DNA of 64,000 nucleotides. Source: Haloplanus vescus (GTDB lineage: Archaea > Halobacteriota > Halobacteria > Halobacteriales > Haloferacaceae). This document shows, in pieces, positions 17,484 to 26,837 of the stretch. The DNA lies in the NCBI RefSeq assembly GCF_900107665.1, contig NZ_FNQT01000001.1:293742-357741 (forward strand). Reading direction: 5' to 3'. A program made the translations under genes and the position numbers. How positions within the stretch are numbered: position 1 is the first letter of the stretch; every line of letters begins with the position of its first letter. The notes beneath the pieces were generated by a model, which was given only the letters and a program-made list of their open reading frames with translations, had not been told where the DNA came from and did no database searches.

Positions 17484-18245
17484 ATGACCGACGGCCCTTC
17501 GGCGCGACCCCAATCACGGATTCACACCGCCCCTCGGACGGACGTCTCGCAGGACCAGGGCGGCTTCCGGACGCACTTCAACTTCCCCGGGCGAATGGTC
17601 CCCGCCCACGACGACCACGGCTACGGTCCCTTGGCGACCGTCGTCGAGTCGTTCATGGACCCCGGAACACACATCCCGATGCACCAGCACCGCGACGAGG
17701 AGATAATCTCGTGGGTGCCCGGCGGCGTGATGCGCCACGACGACCGACGGGGCAACGACCTCGTCACGGATTCCGAGCATCTCCTGGTGATGAACGCCGG
17801 TCGCGGCTTCTGGCATGCCGAGGCGACTCTCGCCGACGACCCACCGCTCCGGATGCTCCAGATATTCGTCCGGCCGCGGCGTCTCGGCCTCGACCCCGGC
17901 ATCCAACACGAGCCGATTCCCGACCCCGTGGCCGGCGAGTGGCGCCACCTGTTCGGCCCCGAAGACGGCGACGCACCGCTGTTCGTCCGGAACGCCGTCG
18001 ACTGCTACGACTGCCGCCTCGCCGCCGGCGAGACGACCGACCTCCCCTCGCGTCCGGGCTGGGACACGTACTGCTACGTCTTTGAGGGTGCCGTCGAACT
18101 CGGCGACGAATCGCTCGGCCACACCGAGAGCGCACTGGTGACCGACGGGACGGCGACGCTGACGGCCTCTGCGGACGCAACGCTCGTCGCCTTCGTTATC
18201 GACCCAGACGCACCGGTCACGCGGCAGGGGACTATCGGTCGGTGA
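17484..18245 (+). CDS. Pirin family protein
   Basis: 253 residues from ATG 17484. The pirin bicupin signature is present: FNFPGRMVPAHDDHGYGPLA, then GTHIPMHQHRDEEIISWVPG whose His residues bind the metal, and NAGRGFWHAE. The C-terminal cupin follows (TYCYVFEGAVELG). Pirins are Fe-containing proteins with quercetinase or regulatory activity; the archaeal substrate is unknown. The gene is divergent from the TauE gene with about 130 bp between. Confidence 0.9.
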   Translation: MTDGPSARPQSRIHTAPRTDVSQDQGGFRTHFNFPGRMVPAHDDHGYGPLATVVESFMDPGTHIPMHQHRDEEIISWVPGGVMRHDDRRGNDLVTDSEHLLVMNAGRGFWHAEATLADDPPLRMLQIFVRPRRLGLDPGIQHEPIPDPVAGEWRHLFGPEDGDAPLFVRNAVDCYDCRLAAGETTDLPSRPGWDTYCYVFEGAVELGDESLGHTESALVTDGTATLTASADATLVAFVIDPDAPVTRQGTIGR

Positions 18246-18297
18246 CGCGACCCGTGTCTCGAAGTCGGTGCGTGTGGCCGTCGCGAAGCGAACGCCC

Positions 18298-18453
18298 CTA
18301 CTCCGGCCCCGGCCGACTCAGGTTCTGTAACCGGCCATCACAGTCCGGACAGACCGTCGGCGACGTCGACTCACAGAGCCGTCGCCCACACTCCGGGCAC
18401 TCGTAGAGCTGTTCGTCTTGGTCACACGGGGCTGGGTCCGGGACGGTTGGCAT
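18298..18453 (-). CDS. Rubrerythrin-like small zinc ribbon protein
   Basis: 51 residues from ATG 18453. Two CxxC pairs are visible, YECPECGRRLCE and VCPDCDGRLQNLS, making a rubredoxin/zinc-ribbon knuckle like the C-terminus of rubrerythrins. This is a widespread haloarchaeal small protein family of unknown role. It lies convergent to the pirin gene and is divergent from the USP gene. Confidence 0.8.
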   Translation of the reverse strand: MPTVPDPAPCDQDEQLYECPECGRRLCESTSPTVCPDCDGRLQNLSRPGPE

Positions 18454-18545
18454 AGCTCCAATTCGGTGGCGGACTGTGTTAACTGTTGTCACTATCGTGG
18501 GTGTCGCCCCCCCGTTTTTTGTCCGTTCGCGCCGAGGGATGTCGC

Positions 18546-19421
18546 ATGATAGACAAGATTCTGTTTCCGACCGACGGGAGCGACGGCGCGAGCGATGTGT
18601 TCGAGCACGCCCTTGACGTGGCCGCCGCTCACGACGCGACGGTTCACGTCGTCAACGTCGCGGACACGACGCGCGACAGCGTCACGCAGGTCCGGGGACA
18701 GGTGGTGGACGCACTCGAGAGGGCGGGAGCGAAAGCGGTCCAGGAAGCGGCGACTCGCGCCAGCGACCGCGGCGTGCCGACCGTCACCGACGTGCTTCAG
18801 GGAGAACCGTACACCACCATCGTCGACTACGCGGACACGGCGGGCGTCGACCTCGTGGTCATGCCGACCCACGGCCGACGAGGACTGAAGCGGTTCCTCC
18901 TCGGGAGTACGACCGAACGCGTCGTCCGCCGGTCGCCGGTCCCCGTCCTGACCGTCCGCCCCGACGACGACGTGACGGTCCGCTACCCCTACGAGCGAGT
19001 GCTCGTCTCGACGGACGGGAGCGACCCGGCGGCCGCGGCCCTCGATATGGGGGTGGACGTGGCCCGCGTCGCCGCGGCCGACCTCCACCTCGTCTCCGTG
19101 GTCGACGTGATGAACCTCGGCGTCGACGTTCGGGCGGACATCCAGACGGAGGCGCTCGAATCCGCCGCCCGCGACATCGTCGACGAAGCTGCAGCGACGG
19201 CGACGGATGCCGGCGTCGACCCCGCGGCGACGAGCGTTGAGTTCGGGGGGTCGATATCGCGAGCCATCCGCTCGTACGTCACGGAGAACGGTATCGACCT
19301 CGTGGTCGTGGGGACGCACGGCCGGACGGGATTCGACCGCTACGTCCTCGGGAGCGTCGCGGAGTCTCTGGTTCGGACGGCGCCGGTCCCGGTGCTGACG
19401 GTCCGCGGCGACTCGTCGTGA
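18546..19421 (+). CDS. Tandem universal stress protein
   Basis: 291 residues from ATG 18546 containing two UspA domains. Domain 1 begins [14 protein letters not shown] and ends with [20 protein letters not shown]; domain 2 begins [14 protein letters not shown] and ends with [19 protein letters not shown]. Both have the G-2x-G-9x-G-S/T ATP-binding signature, so ATP binding is likely. It precedes the HemAT gene by 70 bp in the same direction. Confidence 0.93.
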   Translation: MIDKILFPTDGSDGASDVFEHALDVAAAHDATVHVVNVADTTRDSVTQVRGQVVDALERAGAKAVQEAATRASDRGVPTVTDVLQGEPYTTIVDYADTAGVDLVVMPTHGRRGLKRFLLGSTTERVVRRSPVPVLTVRPDDDVTVRYPYERVLVSTDGSDPAAAALDMGVDVARVAAADLHLVSVVDVMNLGVDVRADIQTEALESAARDIVDEAAATATDAGVDPAATSVEFGGSISRAIRSYVTENGIDLVVVGTHGRTGFDRYVLGSVAESLVRTAPVPVLTVRGDSS

Positions 19422-19491
19422 GCGACGCTCCAGTTATCAATCTCTGATATCGTCGGCCAGATTTATCCCCGCAGACCGGCCGACGGCGTGC

Positions 19492-21012
19492 ATGCAGAAG
19501 TCTGAATCTGCGTCTGCGTTCGGCAAGGGAAATCTCAACGCACAGATATCTGTAGACGACCTCATGCGCGAGTGTGGACTCGACGCGGCGGAAATCGAGT
19601 GGCGAAAGGAGTTCATCGGCTTCGACGAGACGGACGCCCGACGCCTCGAATCGCTGGACGACGTCTTTCGCGACCACGCCGACCAGATTGCGGACGACTT
19701 CTACGACAACCTCACCGGTCGCGACGAGACGATGGCCGTCATCGACCGGTCGGACAAGACCATCGAGCAGTTGAAGCGGACCCAGTCTGCGTATCTCGTC
19801 TCGTTGGCGAACGGCGACTACGGTCGCGATTACTTCGCCAATCGGGCGCGAGTGGGCAAACTGCACGACCTGCTCGATATGCCGATGAAACAGTACATCG
19901 GCCAGTACGGCGTCTACTACGACCTGCTCGTCCCACTCCTGATGGACCGCCTCGGGGACCGACTCGTCGACCGACTGGCCGAGGAGATGGACGCCGATAC
20001 CGCGGAACACATCGTCGACGAGGAACTCGACGCGGGGCAGGCGGACCTCCTCGCCGTCCTGCGCATCATCAACCTCGACATGCAGGTGGTCGCGGACACG
20101 TACATTCACTCGTACAACCAGCGACTCGAGGAGAGCGTCGAAGAGCGCGAGCGACTCATGCGGGAGGTGGAGTCGGACCTAGCGGACCCGATTAGCGGCC
20201 TGCGTGACGCCGCCGAGGAAGTCTCCGAGCGCACCGCGTCCATCGACGCCGAGACCGACGAGCAGGTCGACGCGATGACGGAAGTCGCGGACGAGGTGTC
20301 GAACATGAGCGCAACCGTCGAGGAAATCGCGTCGACCGCCGACGAGGTAGCCACCACCAGCCAACGCGCCGCCGACTTGGCGTCCGACGGCCGGGAAGCG
20401 GCGACCGACTCTATCGAGACGATGGAGCGCGTCAGCGACTCCTCGCAGGCCGTCGCCGACGACGTGGATGGCCTCGCCGAGCGCATCGACGAAATCGACG
20501 AGGTGGTCGAGGTAATCAACGACATCGCGGACCAGACGAACCTCCTCGCGCTGAACGCGTCCATCGAGGCCGCGCGGGCGGGCGAGGCGGGCGAGGGGTT
20601 CGCCGTCGTCGCCGACGAGGTGAAGAGCCTCGCGGAGGACTCACAGCGTCATGCGGGCGACATCGAGGAGATGGTCGACGAGATTCAAGACGAGATGTCG
20701 TCCACCGTCGACAGCCTCGAAACGACGACCGAGCGAATCGACCGCGGGATGACGGAAATCGAATCCGCGATGGAGACGCTCGAAGAGATTGCCGATGCCG
20801 TCCAGGACGCCACGCAGGGCATCCGCGAGGTGTCGGCGGCGACGGACGACCAAGCCGCGTCGACCGAGGAAGTCGCGAGCATGATCGACCAACTGGTCGA
20901 GCAGACCGAACGCATCTCGGGCGAGGTCGAAGCCCTCGCGGAGATCAGCGAGTCACAGACGACACAGATTCGGACCATCGACGAGAGCGTGCGCCGCCTC
21001 GGCGACGACTGA
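19492..21012 (+). CDS. hemAT: HemAT globin-coupled aerotaxis transducer
   Basis: 506 residues from ATG 19492. The N-terminal 180 residues are a globin-coupled sensor: [18 protein letters not shown], and [20 protein letters not shown] whose His125 fits the proximal heme ligand. The C-terminal half is a cytoplasmic methyl-accepting domain with the conserved hairpin [20 protein letters not shown] near residue 345 and flanking coiled coils rich in Glu/Ala for methylation. There is no transmembrane segment, as in Halobacterium HemAT (HtrX). It senses oxygen and signals to CheA to bias swimming. No other chemotaxis gene lies in the window. Confidence 0.95.
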   Translation: MQKSESASAFGKGNLNAQISVDDLMRECGLDAAEIEWRKEFIGFDETDARRLESLDDVFRDHADQIADDFYDNLTGRDETMAVIDRSDKTIEQLKRTQSAYLVSLANGDYGRDYFANRARVGKLHDLLDMPMKQYIGQYGVYYDLLVPLLMDRLGDRLVDRLAEEMDADTAEHIVDEELDAGQADLLAVLRIINLDMQVVADTYIHSYNQRLEESVEERERLMREVESDLADPISGLRDAAEEVSERTASIDAETDEQVDAMTEVADEVSNMSATVEEIASTADEVATTSQRAADLASDGREAATDSIETMERVSDSSQAVADDVDGLAERIDEIDEVVEVINDIADQTNLLALNASIEAARAGEAGEGFAVVADEVKSLAEDSQRHAGDIEEMVDEIQDEMSSTVDSLETTTERIDRGMTEIESAMETLEEIADAVQDATQGIREVSAATDDQAASTEEVASMIDQLVEQTERISGEVEALAEISESQTTQIRTIDESVRRLGDD

Positions 21013-21078
21013 CCCCCCACAGTCAATACCATCCGTCTCGAACCGGTGGGTAACGATGTCTCTCTGGGGCGTTAGCCC

Positions 21079-21906
21079 GTGATAGCCGACACGCTCGCAG
21101 GACTGTTCGGAACGGACCCCGTCGTCAACGGTCTCATCGGTGGGCTCGTCATCGCGACGCTCAACCTCTTCGGCGCATCGCTCGTGTTCGTCTGGCGCGA
21201 CCCCTCCGAACGCGCACTCGACGGCGCTCTCGGCTTCGCCGCCGGCGTCATGCTCGCGGCGAGTTTCACGAGTCTCATCATCCCGGGCGTGGAGACGTAC
21301 TCCGGCGGCAACCCGCTCCCCGTGCTGCTGGGCGTGGCGCTCGGCGCCCTCTTTCTCGACCGCTCGGACGTGCTGATTCCACACGCCCACTACCTCGTGA
21401 CGGGGCGCAAACGCGCCGACGCCGCCAACCCCAATACGTCGCTCCCTATCGCCGACGAGCGACTCGCGGGCGTCATGCTGTTCGTCCTCGCGATTACGCT
21501 CCACAACATGCCCGAAGGGCTGGCGGTCGGCGTCGGCTTCGGGAGCGGTGACCTCGGCACGGCCATCCCGCTGATGCTCGCTATCGGTCTCCAGAACATC
21601 CCAGAAGGGCTGGCGGTGTCGGTGGCCGCCATCAATGCCGGTCTCGACCGACGGACGTACGCCATGTTCACAGGAATCCGGTCGGGGCTGGTCGAGATTC
21701 CGCTCGCGGTGCTGGGCGCGTACGCTGTCGGCGCGATGTCGACGCTGCTCCCGTACGCCATGGGCTTTGCCGCGGGGGCGATGCTGTTCGTCATCAGCGA
21801 CGAAATCCTGCCCGAGACGCACACCCGGGGCAACGAACGGATTGCGACGCTGGGGACCATCGTCGGCGTCATCGTGATGCTCTATCTCGACATCTCGCTC
21901 GGCTGA
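21079..21906 (+). CDS. ZIP family metal transporter
   Basis: 275 residues from GTG 21079, about eight membrane helices. The two metal-site signatures of the ZIP family are present in helices 4 and 5: ITLHNMPEGLAVGVGFG and IGLQNIPEGLAVSVAAI. The loop before them has His residues (IPHAHYLVTG). Members of this GufA/ZupT-like group import Zn, Fe or Mn. The first helix 4 motif keeps the usual His, while helix 5 has Gln in place of His. Confidence 0.92.
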   Translation: MIADTLAGLFGTDPVVNGLIGGLVIATLNLFGASLVFVWRDPSERALDGALGFAAGVMLAASFTSLIIPGVETYSGGNPLPVLLGVALGALFLDRSDVLIPHAHYLVTGRKRADAANPNTSLPIADERLAGVMLFVLAITLHNMPEGLAVGVGFGSGDLGTAIPLMLAIGLQNIPEGLAVSVAAINAGLDRRTYAMFTGIRSGLVEIPLAVLGAYAVGAMSTLLPYAMGFAAGAMLFVISDEILPETHTRGNERIATLGTIVGVIVMLYLDISLG

Positions 21907-22051
21907 TAGTGATGGTTGGAACTGTGTACCGGCGTGTCGCCGGACGGGGCGGTAACGTGCCGATCCTGACTTACAACCAGCACTGCGAGTAGTTCCCAAC
22001 TCGCTGGAAAGAGAGGGGTTCATATATCGGTAGCCTCCCAACCTATTATCG

Positions 22052-22207
22052 ATGACTGGTGGCGGCGACCTCACGTTCCGTTGCCCGGACTGTGGGGAGG
22101 CCATGGCGGTGAACGAGTCAATGCGAGACGCATTGCTCGATCACGGCTGTGTCGTCTGCGGATCGACGGTTTCGGCGGCGGCGTTCTCGCCGGCGGAACC
22201 GGAGTAA
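22052..22207 (+). CDS. Small zinc-ribbon protein
   Basis: 51 residues from ATG 22052. Two CxxC motifs, FRCPDCGEAMAVNE and HGCVVCGSTV, form a zinc ribbon of a type common among haloarchaeal small proteins. A TATA-like CATATATCGG at 22021-22030 lies about 28 nt upstream of the ATG, suggesting a leaderless transcript. Function unknown; it could act in nucleic acid or protein contacts. Confidence 0.75.
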   Translation: MTGGGDLTFRCPDCGEAMAVNESMRDALLDHGCVVCGSTVSAAAFSPAEPE

Positions 22208-22277
22208 CTGCCAGCTACGGCTCCGCAGTAAACAAGTTATAAACGGCCCCCCCGCCATTTCCCGGCAGACGACACGC

Positions 22278-22721
22278 ATGACCGTGGAGCAACAAACTGC
22301 GATGACGGGCGCCGAAACTGACGCGCTCCTCGAACGTCACGAGACCGGCGTCCTCGCGCTCGCCCGAGCGGACGAGCCATACGCCGTCCCGATTTCGTAC
22401 GGGTACGACGCCGACAGCCGTCAGTTCTGTATGCGACTCGTTTCGACGAGCGGTGGCGAGAAACGACGCTTCCTGACCGACTCGCCGAAGGTCAGGTTCG
22501 TCGTGTACGAAGAGGGCGAGACGACCTATCGGAGCGTCATCGCGACCGGGCGTCTCGAAGCGCTCTCGCAAGCGGACCTGACGCCCGACCACATCGAGCG
22601 ATTCGGGGCCGCGCGGCGACCCCTCTTCGAGATGTGGAACGAGTCCAAATCTGATCTCGACATTCAGCTGTACGAGCTCGCGCCCGACGAACTGAGCGGG
22701 CGACGCATCGATATCGAGTGA
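22278..22721 (+). CDS. Pyridoxamine 5'-phosphate oxidase-like flavin protein
   Basis: 147 residues from ATG 22278. The split beta-barrel of the PNPOx-like family is suggested by the N-terminal helix (MTGAETDALLERHETGVLAL), YAVPISYGYDADSRQFCMRL and the strand after the phosphate site (GGEKRRFLTDSPKVRFVVY). Members bind FMN or F420 and reduce small substrates. Its stop abuts the stop of the convergent Bat-type regulator with no spacer. Confidence 0.88.
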   Translation: MTVEQQTAMTGAETDALLERHETGVLALARADEPYAVPISYGYDADSRQFCMRLVSTSGGEKRRFLTDSPKVRFVVYEEGETTYRSVIATGRLEALSQADLTPDHIERFGAARRPLFEMWNESKSDLDIQLYELAPDELSGRRIDIE

Positions 22722-23372
22722 TTACGCGTCCAGAATCGCGTCGAGGAGCTTCGTCTGTGCAGCGGCCAGATGCTCCGTGAACGTCGAGCGAGTGATGTCG
22801 AGTTCGGCGGCCACGTCGCCCGCGTTCGCTCCCTTCGGTCGCTCGAAGTATCCCATCCGATGGGCGGTTTCGAGGACTTCTCGCTGCCGTTCGGTGAGTC
22901 GCCCACGGTCAACGAACACGAGGTCGTGGTCCGAGGGGTTCCCTTCCGACCGGAGCAGTCGGCGGATGTCGACCTCCGGATACTGCTCTCGAAGCGTCGT
23001 GATGACGCCCTGTAGCTCGGACATATCCGCGGCGTGAAAGACGAGATAGAGCATCCCGTCTCTGGTGTGGACGTCGACGACCGGACAGTCGAACTGCTCG
23101 ACGCACTCGCACGGACACCCCGACCCGCGAGAGCGAGTGAACCGATAGACGGTCTGTGACCCGTAGGAAAACACGGGCGACAGTTGGTCGTCGATGTCTG
23201 CGGCTTCGGCCGTAGCATCGTCGAGCATGAACTCCTCGGTGACTGTCTCGTCGTCCTCCGGCGCGACGCTCCGCGAAACCGAGAGTGTCGACGCGTCGGC
23301 GTCGGCGGCAGCGCTGGCGACGGGACAGGACCCGTCGGCGTCGACACACAGTTCCGCTCTGATGCCTGCCAT
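22722..23372 (-). CDS. Bat-type (HTH_10) transcription regulator
   Basis: 216 residues from ATG 23372 (MAGIRAELCVDADGSCPVA). The C-terminal 60 residues are the bacterio-opsin-activator HTH_10: GRLTERQREVLETAHRMGYF then LDITRSTFTEHLAAAQTKLL. The N-terminal domain has a Cys-rich segment (GSGCPCECVEQFDCPVVDV) that may bind a metal or sense redox state. This layout is common in haloarchaeal regulators. It is divergent from the HTH gene at 23509, with an 18-bp palindrome between them. Confidence 0.88.
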   Translation of the reverse strand: MAGIRAELCVDADGSCPVASAAADADASTLSVSRSVAPEDDETVTEEFMLDDATAEAADIDDQLSPVFSYGSQTVYRFTRSRGSGCPCECVEQFDCPVVDVHTRDGMLYLVFHAADMSELQGVITTLREQYPEVDIRRLLRSEGNPSDHDLVFVDRGRLTERQREVLETAHRMGYFERPKGANAGDVAAELDITRSTFTEHLAAAQTKLLDAILDA

Positions 23373-23437
23373 CGATGACTGCTTCGCGCGACACGTTGGT
23401 AAACGCTCCGACAGACGCGTGGCGCTCACCACGGCCC

Positions 23438-23465
23438 CTTATAAAGTACCCACGATATCGTGGGT
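23438..23465 (+). promoter_or_regulatory. TATA box and 18-bp perfect palindrome (candidate operator)
   Basis: A strong TATA element CTTATAAAGT (23438-23447) is followed at once by the perfect palindrome ACCCACGATATCGTGGGT (23448-23465). The palindrome covers the region where transcription of the rightward HTH gene (ATG 23509) should begin, 25-30 nt after the TATA box. It also lies 76 bp from the start of the leftward Bat-type gene. A dimeric regulator binding here would block RNA polymerase; either neighbouring HTH protein is a candidate ligand. Confidence 0.7.
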
Positions 23466-23508
23466 GAAGACTGGTTGTGGATACGCCCCTCTCAATATAT
23501 GAGTACCA

Positions 23509-23883
23509 ATGGCCATCGCCGCTCCCCGATACGACCGAGATGCCGACGAACGGACCATCGACGACACCGACGACGTGCGATCGATTCTGCAGGCTCTGCA
23601 GGACGACGACTGCCGCGCGGTGCTCGACGCGACGGGCGAAACGCCCCTGTCTGCGAGCGAACTCGCCGAGACCTGTGACCTGCCGCTCTCGACGGCCTAC
23701 CGAAAACTCGAACGGCTCACGGACGCGGGCTTGCTGAACGAGCGAACGCGCCTCTCCACCGACGGCAAGCACGCGAGCGAGTACGTCCGCGCCGTCGACG
23801 AAGTGGTCGTCGACGCCGACGCGGGCTTCGAACTCACGGTCTCATCACACGACTCGTCCGACGGCGGGGCGCTCACGCACTAA
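23509..23883 (+). CDS. Winged helix-turn-helix transcription regulator
   Basis: 124 residues from ATG 23509. Residues 25-85 form an ArsR-like winged helix: VRSILQALQDDDCRAVLDAT, LSASELAETCDLPLSTAYRK, LERLTDAGLLNERTRL. The C-terminus is acidic with no other domain. The 18-bp palindrome over its promoter suggests autoregulation. Two regulators in divergent order often control each other or a nearby enzyme; no clear target is seen beyond the flanking genes. Confidence 0.85.
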   Translation: MAIAAPRYDRDADERTIDDTDDVRSILQALQDDDCRAVLDATGETPLSASELAETCDLPLSTAYRKLERLTDAGLLNERTRLSTDGKHASEYVRAVDEVVVDADAGFELTVSSHDSSDGGALTH

Positions 23884-23889
23884 TCGCCA

Positions 23890-24078
23890 TCAATCCCGGA
23901 GTCGGCGCAGGGCCCAGACGACGAGACAGAGTCCCTCCACTCGGGCCGCGGTGTACACCCACGGCCGGAGCGACACGTCGTCGTCGCTCGTCGCGAGGGC
24001 CATCCAGAAGTCGACGACACGGCGCGGACGGAGCAGTTCCACGACACCCAACGCGAGCGCTGCGAGGCGAAGGAGCAT
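23890..24078 (-). CDS. Small membrane protein
   Basis: 62 residues from ATG 24078: MLLRLAALALGVVELLRPRR, a loop with VVDFWMALATSDDDVSLRPW, and a second short hydrophobic helix near the C-terminus. One to two membrane helices. It is convergent with the HTH gene (7-bp gap). The composition and codon pattern look coding; family unknown to me. Confidence 0.65.
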   Translation of the reverse strand: MLLRLAALALGVVELLRPRRVVDFWMALATSDDDVSLRPWVYTAARVEGLCLVVWALRRLRD

Positions 24079-24200
24079 ACGACAGACGACGCGGCCACCG
24101 ACAATAACTGTTACTCAGAGAGAATGTACGGCTGTCGTCGTATCCGTCCATAGGTGGTCGGTGATACGTTTTTACCGTCTCTCCACGTAGCAGAACACGT

Positions 24201-24644
24201 ATGGCGGACCGAAATCCGTTCGACGAACTGGACGAGTTGTTCGACCAGATGCAGCGAAACATGGAGCGAGCTACCCGGATGTGGGAGTCCGAGGCGCTCG
24301 AATCCACGCTGCCGGGCGCCGCGTCGATGAACGTCGACCTCGAAGACCAGAGCGATGCGTTCGTCCTGACCGGCGACCTCCCCGGGTTCGAGACGGACGA
24401 CATCGACGTTCGAGTGAAAGACCGAACCCTCCACATCACCGCCGAACACGACGAGTCGAGCGAGGAGTCCGAGGGAGAGTACGTCCACCGCGAGCGTCGG
24501 CGGACGTCCGTCGAGCGCTCGGTTCCGCTCCCGAGTCCGGTCGACACCGAGGGCGTCACGGCCAGTTACAACAACGGCGTCCTGACCGTTCGGCTGCCGA
24601 AGTCGGAGCCGGATTCGGACGGGACACCAATCGACGTGAACTGA
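24201..24644 (+). CDS. hsp20: Hsp20/alpha-crystallin family chaperone
   Basis: 147 residues from ATG 24201. The alpha-crystallin domain spans about residues 45-140: DAFVLTGDLPGFETDDIDVR, VKDRTLHITAEHDE, and the C-terminal strand YNNGVLTVRLPKSE. The N-terminal arm (NPFDELDELFDQMQRNMERA) is the usual oligomerisation segment. A TATA-like CGTTTTTACC near 24167-24176 lies 25-30 nt upstream, giving a short leader. It holds unfolding proteins during heat or salt stress. Confidence 0.93.
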   Translation: MADRNPFDELDELFDQMQRNMERATRMWESEALESTLPGAASMNVDLEDQSDAFVLTGDLPGFETDDIDVRVKDRTLHITAEHDESSEESEGEYVHRERRRTSVERSVPLPSPVDTEGVTASYNNGVLTVRLPKSEPDSDGTPIDVN

Positions 24645-25580
24645 TCAGCCGCGAAACGCTCGCACCGCGTCGAGCGTCGGGACGCCCGACCGGGCGCCGG
24701 CCTCGCGCGTGGCCATCGACCCCGCGGTGACCGCCGTCTCGACGGCGTCACGGAGCGAGGCCCCCGCTGCCAGTCGCGCCGCCAGAAAGCCGTTCAACAC
24801 GTCGCCGGCCCCGGTCGTGTCGACGGGGTCGACCGCCGGCGGTTCGACCGCGAATCCGTCGTCCGCCGTGTCGACGTACAGCGTGTCACCACCCTGTTTT
24901 CTGACGACGATGCCCTCGTAGTCCGCGAGCGACGATTCGATGGCCGCGTACTCGTGTTCGTTCGGTGTGCAGTGATCGACGGCCTCGCGCGTGAGCAAGG
25001 GGTCGACGCCGTCGGGTGGTGCCGGGTCGAGAATCACCGTCGGCCGGTCGGGGTCGTCGTCCAGGCTGTCGAGCAAGGTTGCGACCGGTGCCACCGGAAT
25101 CTCGTTTTGCAGGAGGAGACAGTCCGCCTCGGCCACCGCGTCGGCGTGGGCACGGACGTACGCCTCGTCGACGGCCGCGTTGGCACCGGGGTGGACGACG
25201 ATGCGGTTGTCGCCACTCTCCTCGACGAAGACGTAGGCCGGGCCCGTCGGGGCGTCGGCCGTCCCGAGAGCGTCGGTGTCGACGCCAGCCCTCGCGAGCG
25301 CCGACACCACGTCGTATCGCCCGTGGTCGCGTCCGACTTTGCCGAGCATGGTCGTCGTCGCGCCGGCGCGGGCCGCCGCAACGGCCTGATTCGCGCCTTT
25401 CCCGCCGTGTCGGCGTTCGTCCACTTCGGGGTCGAACTCGTCGGGCAGGTCGGCGACGCGCACCGTCTCGCCGCGTTCGGGGAACCAGTCGTACCGCGCC
25501 TCGAACGTCGCGAGTTCGTCCGCGCTCACGTGGCACACGCGGTCGACGTTGACACTCCCGAGACTGACGACGTCACCCAT
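24645..25580 (-). CDS. PfkB family sugar kinase (ribokinase-like)
   Basis: 311 residues from ATG 25580 (MGDVVSLGSVNVDRVC). PfkB signature 1 is HGGKGANQAVAAARAGA near residue 60, and signature 2 is DTTGAGDVLNGFLAARLA near residue 255 with catalytic Asp in GAGD. Overall similarity is closest to ribokinase, but ribose, other pentoses or nucleosides are possible. It is convergent with hsp20, stop codons touching, and divergent from the USP gene. Confidence 0.85.
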   Translation of the reverse strand: MGDVVSLGSVNVDRVCHVSADELATFEARYDWFPERGETVRVADLPDEFDPEVDERRHGGKGANQAVAAARAGATTTMLGKVGRDHGRYDVVSALARAGVDTDALGTADAPTGPAYVFVEESGDNRIVVHPGANAAVDEAYVRAHADAVAEADCLLLQNEIPVAPVATLLDSLDDDPDRPTVILDPAPPDGVDPLLTREAVDHCTPNEHEYAAIESSLADYEGIVVRKQGGDTLYVDTADDGFAVEPPAVDPVDTTGAGDVLNGFLAARLAAGASLRDAVETAVTAGSMATREAGARSGVPTLDAVRAFRG

Positions 25581-25674
25581 TGCGCGCACCGTGACCCGGC
25601 GCGCACCTATACGTTCGGGTCACTCCATCGCCGCCTCACCAACGTTTATCCGAACTCCAACACGACGGAGGTGT

Positions 25675-26049
25675 ATGACTATCGTGGCTGCAGTCGACGA
25701 CGAGGGCAGCACCGGTGTGGTCCGCCGTGGCTACGAACTCGCGCAGGCGTTCGGTGAGGAGTTGGTGGTGCTGCACGTCATGCCCGAAACCGAGAGCGTG
25801 GCCGCGGCCGAGGAAGTCGCTGCCGAGGCCATCCGACTGGCGCTCGACGACCCCGAGAACGTGACGGCGGTCGGTGCGCTCGGTGACCCCGCGCCCCGAA
25901 TCCTCCACGAAGCGGACGAACGCGACGCGAACTACATCGTGCTCGGCCCGCGAAAGCAGACGCCAATCGGCATGGCGCTGATGGGTAGCGTCTCGCAACT
26001 CGTCATGCTGAACACGGACTGCACCGTCGCGTTCGTCACCGACGACTAA
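25675..26049 (+). CDS. Single-domain universal stress protein
   Basis: 124 residues from ATG 25675. One UspA fold: TIVAAVDDEGSTGVVRRGYE, LVVLHVMPETESVA, and the C-terminal signature region GPRKQTPIGMALMGSVSQLV. The ATP motif is altered relative to the tandem USP at 18.5 kb (G-P-R-K instead of G-x-x-G-R-x-G), so nucleotide binding is uncertain. Divergent from the sugar kinase with 94 bp between. Confidence 0.88.
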   Translation: MTIVAAVDDEGSTGVVRRGYELAQAFGEELVVLHVMPETESVAAAEEVAAEAIRLALDDPENVTAVGALGDPAPRILHEADERDANYIVLGPRKQTPIGMALMGSVSQLVMLNTDCTVAFVTDD

Positions 26050-26118
26050 CTCTTCGACCCTTGGCCCTCCCGACGGCGCTTCGACACCGAATTGACTCCC
26101 GAGCGCGTAGCCAGCGAT

Positions 26119-26649
26119 ATGACTGACGTCCGCCGACGGGTTCGCGACCACGTCCGGGCGAACCCCGGTGTTCACTTCAACGCACTCGCTCGGAACCTCG
26201 ACATCGCGACCGGGCAGGCACAGTACCACCTCCGCCGCCTCGGCCGGAACGACGACGTGGTCGCCGAGCGAATCCGGGGCCGGACTCACTACTTCGCACC
26301 CGAGTACGACGCGTGGGAGCGACGGCTACTCGCGCTCTACCGCCGCGAGACGGCTCGCGACATCGTCACGCTGCTCCTCGAATCGGAACGGCTCCCGGCG
26401 ACGGTCATCGCCGACCGCCTCGACCTCGCCCGCAGCACCGTCTCGTGGAACCTCGATTCGCTGGCGGAGGCAGGCATCGTCGAGCAGTCCTACGGCACCA
26501 ACGGACGCGTCGAGGTGTCGCTCGCCCGGCCCGACGAAACCGTTCGGTGTCTCGACGCCGTCACGCCGTCGCTCGCCGACCGCCTCGTGGACCGGTTTGT
26601 TCGCCTCGTCGACGACGGCCTCTACGGCGACGCCGACCCAGCGGAGTGA
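26119..26649 (+). CDS. Double winged-helix transcription regulator
   Basis: 176 residues from ATG 26119 (MTDVRRRVRDHVRANPGVHF); a start at 26092 is possible. Two HTH units can be seen: GVHFNALARNLDIATGQAQY followed by HLRRLGRNDDVVAERIRGR, and LPATVIADRLDLARSTVSWN followed by LDSLAEAGIVEQSYG. Tandem winged helices of this type are common in haloarchaea and often act on nearby genes. Target unknown. Confidence 0.85.
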   Translation: MTDVRRRVRDHVRANPGVHFNALARNLDIATGQAQYHLRRLGRNDDVVAERIRGRTHYFAPEYDAWERRLLALYRRETARDIVTLLLESERLPATVIADRLDLARSTVSWNLDSLAEAGIVEQSYGTNGRVEVSLARPDETVRCLDAVTPSLADRLVDRFVRLVDDGLYGDADPAE

Positions 26650-26711
26650 GCCACGACGGCCAGCGTCGACAGATACAGACATTTTTGTCGGCCTCCCGTC
26701 TACCTCCGCTG

Positions 26712-26784
26712 GGACGTGTGGCCTAGCGGATAGGGCGAGAGGTTCCTAACCTCTAGATCGCGGGTTCGAATCCCGCCACGTCCG
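26712..26784 (+). tRNA. tRNA-Arg(CCT)
   Basis: A full cloverleaf: acceptor GGACGTG pairs with CACGTCC (26777-26783), discriminator G at 26784; the anticodon stem AGAGG/CCTCT encloses the loop TTCCTAA, giving anticodon CCT (reads AGG); the T arm is GCGGG-TTCGAAT-CCCGC. CCA is not encoded. No intron. A GACGTG-like 3' end is repeated 103 bp downstream (see repeat). Confidence 0.95.
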
Positions 26785-26817
26785 TTTTCTGACCGAGCGA
26801 AGCGAGGTCGAAAACGG
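26782..26817 (+). terminator. Strong hairpin abutting the tRNA-Arg(CCT) 3' end
   Basis: CCGTTTTC-T-GACC (26782-26794) pairs with GGTC-GAAAACGG (26806-26817) around the loop GAGCGAAGCGA, with only one bulged T. The stem takes in the last three tRNA bases. It could work as a transcript end or processing signal, or be part of an integration scar. It is the first of four hairpins in the next 430 bp. Confidence 0.5.
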
Positions 26818-26837
26818 TTACCGGCGTTCGAACCCTG

